64,000 nucleotides of DNA from JBBIWA01 sp037439425 (lineage in GTDB: Bacteria; Acidobacteriota; Blastocatellia; RBC074), in the NCBI GenBank assembly GCA_037439425.1, contig JBBIWA010000004.1:82386-146385 (forward strand), in the 5' to 3' direction. Numbering within the stretch: the first letter of the stretch is position 1; every line of letters begins with the position of its first letter. This document shows positions 27,980 to 36,398 of the stretch, one piece after another. The notes under the pieces are model-generated. The model saw nothing but the letters and a program-made list of their open reading frames with translations. It was not told where the DNA came from and searched no databases. Made by a program: the position numbers and the translations under genes.

Positions 27980-29479
27980 TCACTCTTGGGACCGTCTCTG
28001 AGCCAGCGCCTCACGCGCCACCTCACGGTCATCAAAATGCACTTTTCCGCTCGCCAGGATCTGATAATTTTCGTGACCTTTGCCAGCGATCACAACTACA
28101 TCCTGCGGCCTGGCTCTCGTAATGGCCCGAAAGATCGCCTCGCGCCGATCAACCAGCAGTTCGTAATTTTGACCAATCACCTTCAAACCAGCTTCAATCT
28201 CTTTGAGAATCGCTTCCGGGTCTTCGCTGCGCGGATTGTCAGAGGTGGCAATCACCCAATCACTCAACCGCGCTGCCGCTTCGCCCATCAGTGGTCGCTT
28301 GGTCCTGTCGCGGTCACCGCCGCACCCCATCACCGTGATCACGCGCCCGCCGCGCCGGCTCGCGATACTCCGCACGGTGCGCAACACATTGACTAAGGCA
28401 TCAGGCGTGTGAGCGTAATCCACCACCACAGCGATCTCATCTCCAGCTTCGCTGACGCGCTCGAACCGGCCCGGCACATGTTGGCATTGGGCAATCCCCT
28501 GCGCAATCTGATCCGGCGTAAAACCGAGCGCCAGTCCAATGCCAATCGCGCATAGAATATTGTAAGCGTGCGGCCGGCCCACCAGCGGCGATTCAATTGC
28601 CATTTCGCCTCGCGGCGTACGTGCCCGCAAGCGCAACCCATCAAAACCGAAGTCGCACGCCTCGCTGGTGATGTCAGCTGCGGCTTCAAGCGCGTAAGTG
28701 ATGGCGCTGGCACCGCCTAAAGCCTTCAACTCAGCGCCACGTGGATCATCGAGATTGATCACGCTGCGCGCAGGGCGCGTCCCGATCCCGCCATCAAAGA
28801 GCCGACGTTTGACGGCGAAATACTCTTCCATCGTGCCATGATAGTCGAGATGATCCTGTGTTAAGTTGGTGAAGGCGGCAACAGCAAACTCCAATCCATC
28901 CACGCGCCGCAAAGCGATGGCGTGCGAAGAGACCTCCATCACAGCATAACGCGCGCCAGCTGCGACCGCGCGGCGCAAGAAATCCTGAATCTCGGCTGCC
29001 TCCGGGGTGGTATATTCAGCCGCCACCTCCTCATCGCCGATGCGGTAACTGATCGTGCCCATCCTGGCAGGCAACTCTCCTGCCGCGCGAAAAATCGCTT
29101 CGACCAGATGCGCCGTCGTCGTTTTGCCATTAGTTCCCGTAATCCCAACCAGCTTCAGCTTGCGCGCCGGATAACCGTGAATAAGCGCCGCCGCCTGAGC
29201 CAGCGCCGCGCGCGCGTCAGTGACCTCCATCCACACGCCCGAGAAGTCGGTTGGTGGCGGTTTCTCGGAAATAATAGCTATCGCGCCGCGCCTCATTGCT
29301 TCACCGACGTAGTAGTTGCCGTCAGTGCGTGCCCCTTCAATCGCAACGAAGATGCCCCCAGGTACTGTGCGGCGTGAATCGTGAGTGATAGCCAAGCTGG
29401 TAGCACGAATGATTGTGCCGAGACCTTCGCCGCTCACCCGCGCCCCGAGATAGCTCGCGATTTCACCCAACGTAACCAT
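27980..29479 (-). CDS. murE: UDP-MurNAc-L-Ala-D-Glu:meso-diaminopimelate ligase
   Basis: MurE adds the third residue of the peptidoglycan peptide. The 499-residue product has DSRRTVPGGIFVAIEGARTDG, the P-loop GITGTNGKTTTAHL near residue 112, EVSSHAIALRRVDG, FTNLTQDHLDYHGTMEEY and the C-terminal VMGCGGDRDRTKRPLMG. The substrate motif reads DNPR (in TSDNPRSEDP), which marks enzymes that use meso-diaminopimelate rather than lysine, so the wall is predicted to be the usual diderm DAP type. It begins 28 bp after ftsI and ends 17 bp before the preferred murF start. Confidence 0.98.
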   Translation of the reverse strand: MVTLGEIASYLGARVSGEGLGTIIRATSLAITHDSRRTVPGGIFVAIEGARTDGNYYVGEAMRRGAIAIISEKPPPTDFSGVWMEVTDARAALAQAAALIHGYPARKLKLVGITGTNGKTTTAHLVEAIFRAAGELPARMGTISYRIGDEEVAAEYTTPEAAEIQDFLRRAVAAGARYAVMEVSSHAIALRRVDGLEFAVAAFTNLTQDHLDYHGTMEEYFAVKRRLFDGGIGTRPARSVINLDDPRGAELKALGGASAITYALEAAADITSEACDFGFDGLRLRARTPRGEMAIESPLVGRPHAYNILCAIGIGLALGFTPDQIAQGIAQCQHVPGRFERVSEAGDEIAVVVDYAHTPDALVNVLRTVRSIASRRGGRVITVMGCGGDRDRTKRPLMGEAAARLSDWVIATSDNPRSEDPEAILKEIEAGLKVIGQNYELLVDRREAIFRAITRARPQDVVVIAGKGHENYQILASGKVHFDDREVAREALAQRRSQE

Positions 29480-29506
29480 AGGCTTCAGAGTCTGAGGTCC
29501 AGACCG

Positions 29507-31546
29507 TCATCGAAACTCCACCCAGCAAATATCACCCGGCTTGATTCGCGCCCCCGGCGCAGGCTGTTGACTGACAGCAGCGCCATAGCCGCTCATCTTC
29601 ATTCTCAAACCCAGGCGGTTGCATTCCTGGGCCACAGCCCGCATCCCGCGACCGCGCAAGTCTGGCATCCGGTCTGGCTCGTTTTTACGCAGCGGCATCT
29701 GATAGCTGATCATCTCCTCGCCCTGATTGGAGGGGGGATGAGCTGGCGGCCTGCTTTCTCCCACCAGGTCGGGACCAAGAGGCTGGGGGTTAGAAGCTTT
29801 TTCGAGCCGGGCTACCGTTTCATGATAAATTGCCTTATCAGGTGGCACCAAGTAATCGCTCAGAGCAAATTCTGCAATGCGACTGAAGACCGGCGCAGCT
29901 ACTTGCCCGCCATAATGCAGTCCAACTGGCTCATCGAAGGTCACGATGATGGCGAAGCGAGGATCGCTTGCTGGCACGAACCCGGCAAATGAAGCAACGT
30001 ATCTGGTCGAAGAGTAGCGTTTAGTAACAGGATCGAACTTCTTTGTGGTGCCCGTCTTGCCAGCCGCCGTGTAGCTGGCAAGCTGAATGGCGTGCCGCGC
30101 CGTACCGTGCCTCACCACGCCTTCTAGCATGCTGACAACAGCAAGCGAAGTCTTTTCACTGATGACGCGGCGAGACCTGGGCCTGGCTTCGTAAAGGACG
30201 CGCTCATCCGGATCAACTACTCGTTTGACAATGTGCGGCTGGACCCAGAGGCCGCGATTGGCAATCGCTGCTACGGCTGCCACCGTTTGCAAGGCGCTCA
30301 CGCCTACCCCGTAACCAATCGCTATCGAGCCGAGGGAGTCCACTTGCCACCGGCTCACATCCGGCACCAGACCCTCCGCCTCTCCCGGCAAATCAACCCC
30401 GCTCTTGCGCCCAAATCCGAAGCGCGCAATGTAATCGGCCAGTCGCCTTTTGCCAACCCGCTGCGCTAGCTTAATCGCGCCAACGTTTGATGATTTGGCC
30501 AGCGCCTCAGCCACGGTTATTACTCCGTAGGCATGCGTGTCTCGAATGGTGTGATTACCTAATGTGATCTCCCCCCGGAGACAATCAATCTTCTCATCAG
30601 GCTGGGCAAGACCCTCTTCAATGGCTGCCGAGAAGGTGACTATCTTGAAGACTGAACCCGGCTCATAAATGTCCGTGATGGCGCGGTTGCGACGCAAGTA
30701 ACCCTCCTCCCCCTCAGGGCGGCGCCTGGGTCGTTGATTCAAATCGAACGTTGGCACATTGGCAAGAGCCAGGATCTCGCCCGTCTGCGGATTCAAAACT
30801 ATCGCGCTAGCTCCACGCGCCCTCGTCGCTTGCAGCGCCTCCTCTAACACCAGCTCGACCTTATGCTGCAAGGCAGCATCCAGTGTCAGCACGACGCGCG
30901 CCCCACTGCGAGCCGTCGAATCATAACGGTCATAAGGACGGTTGCGCGCGTCGCGCTGCAAGAAGATGCGACCAGTCGTGCCGCACAAGTGCTCATCTTG
31001 CGCCTTCTCCAACCCTTCAATTCCCTTTTCATCAATATCCACTTGACCAATTATGTGAGCAGCGAGCGAGCCGTTGGGATAGAAGCGTCGCGGCTCCTTA
31101 ATTAAATAGACTCCTTCCAGCCTGTTGCGCTCGATTTCGGAGCGGACCTTATCGGCCGTCTCAAAATCCAACTTGCGCTTCAGCCAGACGAAGTTGCGGG
31201 CCGCCGCTATCTTTTTGAGCCAATCGCCTTCAGACTGGCCCAGCAGTGGAGCAAGGTGGCGCGCTACTTGCTCCGGATTAACCATCAGCCGTTTGTAGGC
31301 ATAGAGCGAATCGGCTTCCACACTACGAGCTAAAGGCTCTCCGCGCCGATCCAGGATCGCTCCCCGCAAAGGGGCGACCGTCACCACCTCTTCGCGCTGT
31401 AACTCAGCGCGGCGCTGATAGTCCTGATGACAGCTCACCTGTAAATAGGCCAAGCGCCCCACAATCACAGCCATCCAGAGGAGAAAGAGCCAGGCGATCA
31501 GAAGCGCTCGCCTGCTGGAGTGGGTCTCTGTCTGTCTGGCTCGCAT
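29507..31546 (-). CDS. ftsI: Class B penicillin-binding protein FtsI (PBP3-type) with C-terminal PASTA domain
   Basis: FtsI is the transpeptidase that crosslinks septal peptidoglycan. The 679-residue protein has one N-terminal membrane helix (about 12-36), the pedestal domain (RGAILDRRGEPLARS, then the HIIGQVDIDEKGIEGLE block), and transpeptidase motifs in order: EPGSVFK (active-site Ser, SxxK) near residue 300, KSSNVG (SxN) near 350 and AAGKTGTTKKF (KTG) near 500. A PASTA-like domain (MPDLRGRGMRAVAQECNRLG) closes the protein. C-terminal PASTA domains occur in Spo-VD-like and some FtsI proteins and bind peptidoglycan fragments. It is placed between ftsL and murE. Confidence 0.96.
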   Translation of the reverse strand: MRARQTETHSSRRALLIAWLFLLWMAVIVGRLAYLQVSCHQDYQRRAELQREEVVTVAPLRGAILDRRGEPLARSVEADSLYAYKRLMVNPEQVARHLAPLLGQSEGDWLKKIAAARNFVWLKRKLDFETADKVRSEIERNRLEGVYLIKEPRRFYPNGSLAAHIIGQVDIDEKGIEGLEKAQDEHLCGTTGRIFLQRDARNRPYDRYDSTARSGARVVLTLDAALQHKVELVLEEALQATRARGASAIVLNPQTGEILALANVPTFDLNQRPRRRPEGEEGYLRRNRAITDIYEPGSVFKIVTFSAAIEEGLAQPDEKIDCLRGEITLGNHTIRDTHAYGVITVAEALAKSSNVGAIKLAQRVGKRRLADYIARFGFGRKSGVDLPGEAEGLVPDVSRWQVDSLGSIAIGYGVGVSALQTVAAVAAIANRGLWVQPHIVKRVVDPDERVLYEARPRSRRVISEKTSLAVVSMLEGVVRHGTARHAIQLASYTAAGKTGTTKKFDPVTKRYSSTRYVASFAGFVPASDPRFAIIVTFDEPVGLHYGGQVAAPVFSRIAEFALSDYLVPPDKAIYHETVARLEKASNPQPLGPDLVGESRPPAHPPSNQGEEMISYQMPLRKNEPDRMPDLRGRGMRAVAQECNRLGLRMKMSGYGAAVSQQPAPGARIKPGDICWVEFR

Positions 31547-31619
31547 AGGTCTATAGAGTCTGAAAAATTTAGTCTCGCCGAGGACCCGCTTTTATCTGGT
31601 CGCTATCTAAAACAGCGCC

Positions 31620-32063
31620 TCAGCGCGCTTTTCTCTTGCTCCGCTCAGGAGCAAGAGGCGGATCTAATTCCACCGGGCCGATCGCTCTCGACTGCCGAGC
31701 TTGCCGCTCTAGTTCCTTCAAACTGAGCATCTGGTCGCGGACCAGCTCCAGATAAAGCCGCTCAGAACGGAGCTGATCTTGCTGGGCTCTCAATTCCACT
31801 TCCGCTTGCCCAATGGCGCTGGCAGTGAAATGCTGGTGCAAGCTGAAGAGGAAACCCATAGCAATCAACACCCCAGAGCCAATCAGCAGGAGCAGAAGCC
31901 GGAGATGATGATCCGTTACTTGTACGAGTCTGTTAACGGGATAAGACCTGATGGCTGGGGCTACCGGGCGGGGCCGCCTGGTGATGCGCCCATTTTGAAC
32001 TCCTGGGCGGTAACTGTAATGCATGACCTCTCTCTTTCGAGCCATAGGAGAAGAGCCTTTCAC
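31620..32063 (-). CDS. ftsL: Cell division protein FtsL-like
   Basis: This small bitopic protein sits exactly where ftsL lies in dcw clusters, between rsmH and ftsI. Starting from GTG 32063 it has 147 residues: a basic cytoplasmic N-terminus with many Arg, one membrane helix (LRLLLLLIGSGVLIAMGFLFSL) and a periplasmic heptad-type coiled coil (QAEVELRAQQDQLRSERLYLELVRDQMLSLKELERQAR). FtsL normally pairs with FtsB and FtsQ to activate FtsWI. The GTG was chosen because GGGGAGGAG lies about six bases upstream; ATG 32045 is the alternative. The open frame to 32393 is a shadow of rsmH. FtsL sequences diverge fast, so the call rests on layout and position. Confidence 0.85.
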   Translation of the reverse strand: MKGSSPMARKREVMHYSYRPGVQNGRITRRPRPVAPAIRSYPVNRLVQVTDHHLRLLLLLIGSGVLIAMGFLFSLHQHFTASAIGQAEVELRAQQDQLRSERLYLELVRDQMLSLKELERQARQSRAIGPVELDPPLAPERSKRKAR

Positions 32064-32193
32064 ATCTGCTCCTCCCCTTCTCAACTCATCTCCTGAGCGA
32101 TGATTTGAAGGTTTGCCGAGCTGATCCAGATTGGTGCCTGAGCTCGAGCTGGCTTCACTTTGGCCTCTGTGTGTCAACTGGGGCACAGGGTGT

Positions 32194-33138
32194 TTATAGT
32201 TTGCGGCAGGCTCGCAGCCTGGCGCTCCGAGCCCGAGGGTTGGCAGAGATCTCAGCGGCGCTCGGCCGGATAGCCTTGCGAGTAAGCACCTCGACGCGCC
32301 GCGTGGTGCCACATCGGCAATCTGGCTGCTGGGGAGGACAGATACAGTGACCAGACAGGAACTTGAGAGCCTGCTTAATCGGGCGATCCTCAAGCGAATG
32401 AAAAGTAATGACCACCAATCGCCCGCCCGGGGCCAGCAGTTCCACCCCGTCAGCTACAAACTCCTCCAAGCCTTCCAGCTCCCGGTTGACCGCGATGCGT
32501 AAAGCCTGAAACGTCCGCGTGGCTGGATGGATGCGCCACTTCCCTGTCTGAGGCACCGCCCGGACTACCAACTCAGCAAGCTGAGTTGTGGTGGTGATCG
32601 GCGCCCGGGCGCGCGCTTCCACAATCTGACGCGCGATGCGCCGTGCTGCCCGCTCCTGGCCATATCGCCATATGATCTCAGCCAGCTCTCGCTCACTGAG
32701 CCGATTCACCAGATCCGCAGCCGTCATACTCTCTGTGCGATCCATCCGCATATCAAGCGGCGGCCCTGTAGCGAGCTTATCCGTCGGGCGAAAGCTGAAA
32801 CCCCGCTCTGGCGTATCAAGCTGAAAAGATGAGACTCCGAGATCAGCCAGCAGACCTTTGATCGGACCCACCCCTTTTTCAATGAACTTCTGCTTCAGAT
32901 GACGGTAATCATCGTGAAATGCTTCGAAGCGCTCCCCAAATCTTGCCAGTCGCCTGCGCGCCAACTCAACCGCCTCAGCATCTCGATCAAAACCTACGAC
33001 TCGGTTGCGCGGTGATGCCTGCAAGATCGCCTCTGTATGACCGCCCAACCCTAGCGTCGCATCTACAAACAGCCCACCCTCCTCCGCTCCCAAATAAGCG
33101 AGCACTTCCGCCACCATAACCGGACGATGAAACTGCAT
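32194..33138 (-). CDS. rsmH: 16S rRNA (cytosine1402-N4)-methyltransferase
   Basis: RsmH (MraW) methylates N4 of C1402 in 16S rRNA with S-adenosylmethionine. The product has the opening HRPVMVAEVLAYL, the SAM loop FVDATLGLGGHTEAIL, VVGFDRDAEA, LLADLGVSSFQLDTPERGFSFRPT, TAADLVNRLSERELAEIIWRYGQERAARRIA, FQALRIAVNRELEGLEE and VVITFHSLEDRPIKQ, all typical and in order. ATG 33138 gives 314 residues; a TTG at 33162 with AAAGG upstream would add eight. It follows mraZ by 44 bp and is followed by a 130-bp gap before ftsL. Confidence 0.97.
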   Translation of the reverse strand: MQFHRPVMVAEVLAYLGAEEGGLFVDATLGLGGHTEAILQASPRNRVVGFDRDAEAVELARRRLARFGERFEAFHDDYRHLKQKFIEKGVGPIKGLLADLGVSSFQLDTPERGFSFRPTDKLATGPPLDMRMDRTESMTAADLVNRLSERELAEIIWRYGQERAARRIARQIVEARARAPITTTTQLAELVVRAVPQTGKWRIHPATRTFQALRIAVNRELEGLEEFVADGVELLAPGGRLVVITFHSLEDRPIKQALKFLSGHCICPPQQPDCRCGTTRRVEVLTRKAIRPSAAEISANPRARSARLRACRKL

Positions 33139-33182
33139 GACAGGCTCAGGCAAGTTTGCCAAGCTGCCTTTACTTCCCCTCT

Positions 33183-33629
33183 TTAGATTCCCAGCCGCGC
33201 CAGCGCTTCCGCATCTTCCTCAGTGAAGGGCTGCTCATCCAGGCGCAGACGCCGAAACCGTTCAGCACTCCAAACTTCCAGGTAATTCAAACAACCCAAG
33301 ACCGTAACATCTCCTAACAATTCGGCTGCGCTCCGCAACAAAGGGTGAATAACAAGCCGCCCCTGCGCATCCATCTGCTGCATCTGCCCGTAGAAATTGG
33401 TGCGATCCAGAAATTTCCGCCGCGTCGGGTGCATCGAAGGCAAAAGCATCAATCGACTCTCTACCTCCTCCCACTCCGCCAGAGGATAGATCCAAGCACA
33501 TTCTCCCGTCAAACTGGTCAGGTAAAAATCGGCTCGCCCATACTTTTCATCCAGATAACGCTTGAACCCGGCTGGGATCTTAAGCCGCCCCTTCTCATCC
33601 ATTCGCGCCGGATAGCTGCCGCGCAGCAT
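33183..33629 (-). CDS. mraZ: Transcriptional regulator MraZ
   Basis: MraZ is the DNA-binding repressor at the head of the dcw cluster, with two SpoVT-AbrB-like swapped-hairpin domains. In this 148-residue protein they appear as ARMDEKGRLKIPAGFK (about 8-23, with the DNA-contacting DEKGR) and QMDAQGRLVIHPLLR (about 85-99). MraZ forms a ring oligomer that binds GTGG-type half-sites spaced 10 bp apart in its own promoter. Such sites are visible 92 bp upstream (33721-33745). AAAGGGA precedes the ATG by about eight bases. Autoregulation of the whole cluster is therefore likely. Confidence 0.97.
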   Translation of the reverse strand: MLRGSYPARMDEKGRLKIPAGFKRYLDEKYGRADFYLTSLTGECAWIYPLAEWEEVESRLMLLPSMHPTRRKFLDRTNFYGQMQQMDAQGRLVIHPLLRSAAELLGDVTVLGCLNYLEVWSAERFRRLRLDEQPFTEEDAEALARLGI

Positions 33630-33645
33630 AGGCAGATCCCTTTGT

Positions 33646-33673
33646 TAATCAAATGCTTATAATCAAATGCTTA
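33646..33673. repeat. Perfect 14-bp tandem duplication in the mraZ leader
   Basis: TAATCAAATGCTTA occurs twice back to back (33646-33659 and 33660-33673) between the mraZ operator and the mraZ ATG. On the transcribed strand it reads TAAGCATTTGATTA twice. It is an AT-rich stretch directly upstream of the Shine-Dalgarno. It may be a recent duplication or a regulatory element of the leader. Confidence 0.85.
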
Positions 33674-33720
33674 GTCTCTCAGGTGATTCTTGAAAGAATT
33701 ACCGTAACGTATTCGCATAT

Positions 33721-33745
33721 TCCACTTTATTCCATCCCAACCCAC
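33721..33745 (-). promoter_or_regulatory. MraZ operator: three GTGG-type half-sites at 10-bp period
   Basis: Read on the minus strand the half-sites are GTGGG (33745-33741), ATGGA (33735-33731) and GTGGA (33725-33721), each starting exactly 10 bp after the previous one. This matches the known MraZ box layout (repeats separated by about 5 bp). They lie just downstream of the predicted -10 box, at roughly the transcription start, a position suited to repression. Confidence 0.75.
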
Positions 33746-33756
33746 TTATGCGGCGT

Positions 33757-33785
33757 ATGGTACGCTAGTGCTATCTAGGTGTCAA
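33757..33785 (-). promoter_or_regulatory. dcw cluster sigma-70 promoter
   Basis: On the minus strand a perfect TTGACA -35 box (33785-33780) is separated by 17 bp from TACCAT (33762-33757) as the -10 box. The predicted start falls just before the MraZ half-sites, with a leader of about 120 bases before the mraZ ATG. The rest of the 393-bp gap toward the divergent ZIP gene is AT-rich with no frame I can support. Confidence 0.65.
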
Positions 33786-34022
33786 GGAATTTTATTATCT
33801 GTCAAATCTTCACCGATAACTTCAGCTAGCCGCAGCCAAACCGCTGAGTTGTATGAGAAAACGATTATTGAGAGTAGATCAGCCATTTTGAAAGCTGCTG
33901 CCACTTGTGAGTGAAGGAAGATTTTTTTCTTGTTCTCCCTGCTGTGACTAAACTAGCCGCCCAAGCTATGCTATATTGGCGCGCGTTTGGTCAATTTTCA
34001 GAAAGCCAACAAGTTTAGGTAA

Positions 34023-34775
34023 ATGAATCATTTCATTCAACTATTGAGCTGTGGTCTGCTGGCAGCGGCCGGGAATCTGCTGGGCGGATTTTTGATCACC
34101 AGGCCACGCCCTGCTCACCAGACGAAGCTTCAGTATCTAATAGCCTTAGGCGCTGGCTTTATGTTAGCAGCAGTCCTGCTGGAGGCGCTTCCTGTCATCA
34201 TTCAGCAGTGGGAAGGGCAAGGCTTCAGCGCAATGATCTGGTTATTGGCAGGCTACCTGTTGATTCAATTGGTCGAACACACCGTGGCTCCCCACTTTCA
34301 TTTCGGCGAAGAAGTACACGCAGCGGAGATGGCGCGGCGTGGAGTGGCTGCGACAGCCGTAGGGGCGCTTTCGATTCATGCGTTCTTCGACGGCGTGACT
34401 ATTGCTTCGGGTCTACTGACCAATTTCAAACTTGGCGTTGTGCTCTTTATTGCTGTCTTGCTCCACAAGGTGCCAGAAGGTTTTACCGTCGCTTCAATCG
34501 TGATGTCGTCGGGCCGAGAGCGGCTCGCCGCGCGACGAGCCACTATACTAGTAGCTGCTGCCACACTCGCCGGAATCATTTCCGTCTCTTATGTAGAGCC
34601 TGTGGTAGTCTATGCGCTTCCCTTCTCAGCGGGGGTAACGCTTTACGTTGCGGCCTCTGATCTGGTTCCAGAAGTCAACCGCCTGGGCAGAACGCATACT
34701 TCGCTATTGGTGTTCGTGGGGGTGGTGCTGTTTTATCTCACTCATCTCTTCTTACACGTGACGGTCGAGCCCTAG
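34023..34775 (+). CDS. ZIP-family divalent metal transporter
   Basis: This 250-residue polytopic protein belongs to the ZIP (ZupT/GufA-like) family, which moves Zn, Fe or similar ions across the inner membrane. The metal-site helices are visible: AVGALSIHAFFDGVTIASGLL (helix 4, with the His-Asp pair) and AVLLHKVPEGFTVASIVM (helix 5, with HKVPEG). A short His-containing loop (APHFHFGEEVHAAEM, about residues 93-107) lies before helix 4. Eight hydrophobic segments are expected and about that many can be traced. It is divergent from mraZ, with no clear partner gene. Metal specificity cannot be read. Confidence 0.93.
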   Translation: MNHFIQLLSCGLLAAAGNLLGGFLITRPRPAHQTKLQYLIALGAGFMLAAVLLEALPVIIQQWEGQGFSAMIWLLAGYLLIQLVEHTVAPHFHFGEEVHAAEMARRGVAATAVGALSIHAFFDGVTIASGLLTNFKLGVVLFIAVLLHKVPEGFTVASIVMSSGRERLAARRATILVAAATLAGIISVSYVEPVVVYALPFSAGVTLYVAASDLVPEVNRLGRTHTSLLVFVGVVLFYLTHLFLHVTVEP

Positions 34776-34878
34776 TCGTGCCTTTTGTAATTGACCATTA
34801 GCGGCTCAATGCTGCTTGCGGTCACTCGTTCAGAGAAGCTGAAATCCCACTCCACGCCCTGCTCCCTGCGCTCGAGTG

Positions 34879-35060
34879 GACGTCTTTATTGTAGGGTACT
34901 GGAAGAGGGCTCGGCAGCAGTCAGCTCCGAAAGGGGCAACCGCACCCTTAGCCCAGGACAAGAGCCATTAGGATTGTGAATTTCGGACTCAGGAATTTCG
35001 GATGGCGAATTGCGAATTTCGGACTCAGGAATTTCGGATCTGGAATTTCAATTCGCAGTT
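34879..35060. repeat. Repeat fragments: MITE-B end and AATTTCGGA-type units
   Basis: GACGTCTTTATTGTAGGGT at 34879-34897 matches the terminal sequence of the MITE-like element at 43812-44049 (inverted there, near 44028-44044), so it is probably a truncated copy. At 34978-35037 a unit built from AATTTCGGACTCAGG and GGCGAATTGCG occurs twice; the same words recur near 43455-43490 and 63671-63772. The rest of the gap 34776-35352 shows no gene. Confidence 0.7.
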
Positions 35061-35352
35061 CATTTTGGCTGTTTCCGAGGTGGCAGCTTGGCCTTCACCC
35101 TGGGCTACTCTGTCAGGTCCGCTTTGCCGCACTTTTGGAGAGGACCAAAGGCGTGAGTTCTGAGTGAGGCCTTCCCCCGTGACTCAAACCTAATCGGTCT
35201 TTGGGATCGAGCCCGCCAGTGGTGAGGTCTCCCCTGCGCTCTTGCTTCTTGACGCCTCTGATCATAGGGTGTTAGACTTGTCTCAAATCTCACGAGTAAC
35301 CGCCAGATGGAGCTTGCGGATCTTTTTTAGAATCAAGCCAAAGGAGGGCGGG

Positions 35353-35892
35353 GTGCTATACAAAATCGGGCAAAAAGTTGTTTATCCCAACCACGGGATT
35401 GGCATCATCGAGCAAATTGATGTCCGGCATATCAATGGCGAGCAAAGCGAATTTTATCTCCTGCGCTTGAGCGCCACCAACTCGCTGGTCATGGTTCCGA
35501 CGCAGAACGCCGATGAGGTCGGCTTGCGTCGTCCTATTCCGAGCAGCCAGTGGGAGAAGCTACTGAAGTCCCTATCTCAGGACTTCGCGGCTCCACCGAC
35601 GGATTGGAAAGATCGTTTCAAGGACCTCTCTGAAAAGATGCGCAGTGGCGATCTCTTCTCGGTGGCTGAGGTGCTCAAGACGCTGACCTACCTCAATCAG
35701 ATCAAACCGCTTTCGTTTAGAGAGAAGCAGATGCTTGAGCGGGCTCGTTACCTGGTTATCAGCGAACTGGCGCTGGTCTCCGGCCTGTCTGAGAAACAGA
35801 TCGAGCCTAAGGTAGATCAGGCGCTTCGTGGAGCCTGCAACAAGCACTCCCGCGCATTTGCTCGCGCCAATGGCAGCAAGATTGGTCATTGA
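35353..35892 (+). CDS. carD: CarD-family RNA polymerase-binding regulator
   Basis: CarD-type proteins bind the RNA polymerase beta subunit and stabilise open promoter complexes, notably at rRNA promoters. From GTG 35353 the product has 179 residues. The N-terminal Tudor-like domain (YKIGQKVVYPNHGIGIIEQID, then EFYLLRLSATNSLVMVPTQNADEVGLRRPI) is followed by an all-helical domain containing WKDRFKDLSEKMRSGDLFSVAEVLKTL and LSFREKQMLERARYLVISELAL, as in M. tuberculosis CarD and Bacillus CdnL. The GTG was chosen because AAGGAGG lies five bases upstream and the fold begins there; the open frame to 35242 has no family similarity. Confidence 0.92.
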   Translation: MLYKIGQKVVYPNHGIGIIEQIDVRHINGEQSEFYLLRLSATNSLVMVPTQNADEVGLRRPIPSSQWEKLLKSLSQDFAAPPTDWKDRFKDLSEKMRSGDLFSVAEVLKTLTYLNQIKPLSFREKQMLERARYLVISELALVSGLSEKQIEPKVDQALRGACNKHSRAFARANGSKIGH

Positions 35893-36082
35893 AATTCCAT
35901 TCCTATCGCCCTATCTACTGCTGTCTCTCATCCCCTGGGAGGGGGCATTGTGAGCTTCGATAAGGGGCGAGTGAGCGGCGCTCACGCTGATCACTCTCTC
36001 TTCGTTACTCTGCTCCCAGCCCCTCCTGACACAACCACTTGAGAAGCGGCGCCTCAGCAAGGCCCATACTCGCTTCACTTTT

Positions 36083-36262
36083 TCACTGACTCAAGGCCTG
36101 ACCGCAATTGCGGCAGTGCGTGCGCCGTTTGGCATTGAGCACGCCACAGCCTGCGCAGCGATAGTACATCGCGCGAGCAAAGAGATTCGTCAGCCAGGCG
36201 CTCACGACCAGGATCGCTGCCATCAGTGCCAGCCCCAGTATCGTCTCCGTCACTTCTCCCAT
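36083..36262 (-). CDS. Membrane miniprotein with C-terminal zinc ribbon (59 aa)
   Basis: This short frame encodes 59 residues: an N-terminal hydrophobic helix (about 8-29, LGLALMAAILVVSAWLTNLFA) and a Cys4 zinc ribbon (CAGC at 36-39 and CRNC at 50-53). The parts match the 71-residue protein at 11350-11565 in reverse order. The Cys spacing (C-x2-C-x10-C-x2-C) is the classic ribbon and unlikely by chance. A GGGAG sequence is not clear upstream; ATG 36262 is preceded by ATGATGCAAGAATC. It lies alone, convergent with carD and divergent from 36399. Function is unknown. Confidence 0.6.
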   Translation of the reverse strand: MGEVTETILGLALMAAILVVSAWLTNLFARAMYYRCAGCGVLNAKRRTHCRNCGQALSQ

Positions 36263-36398
36263 GATTCTTGCATCATAAGCACACCAGTAGGGAGCGACAA
36301 GGCAACAGCCTGCTTGCTACTACTGCTGCGACAGTAGTACCATACCTCAAACCTGAAGGATCAGACCGATCTGATCCCGTCTGCCTGGAGGTGCTGAA

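Noticed and set aside
31620..32393. Full 257-residue frame for the FtsL-like protein
   Set aside because: The first 110 residues overlap rsmH in another frame and lack family features; a GTG with a strong Shine-Dalgarno at 32063 gives a normal-length FtsL.
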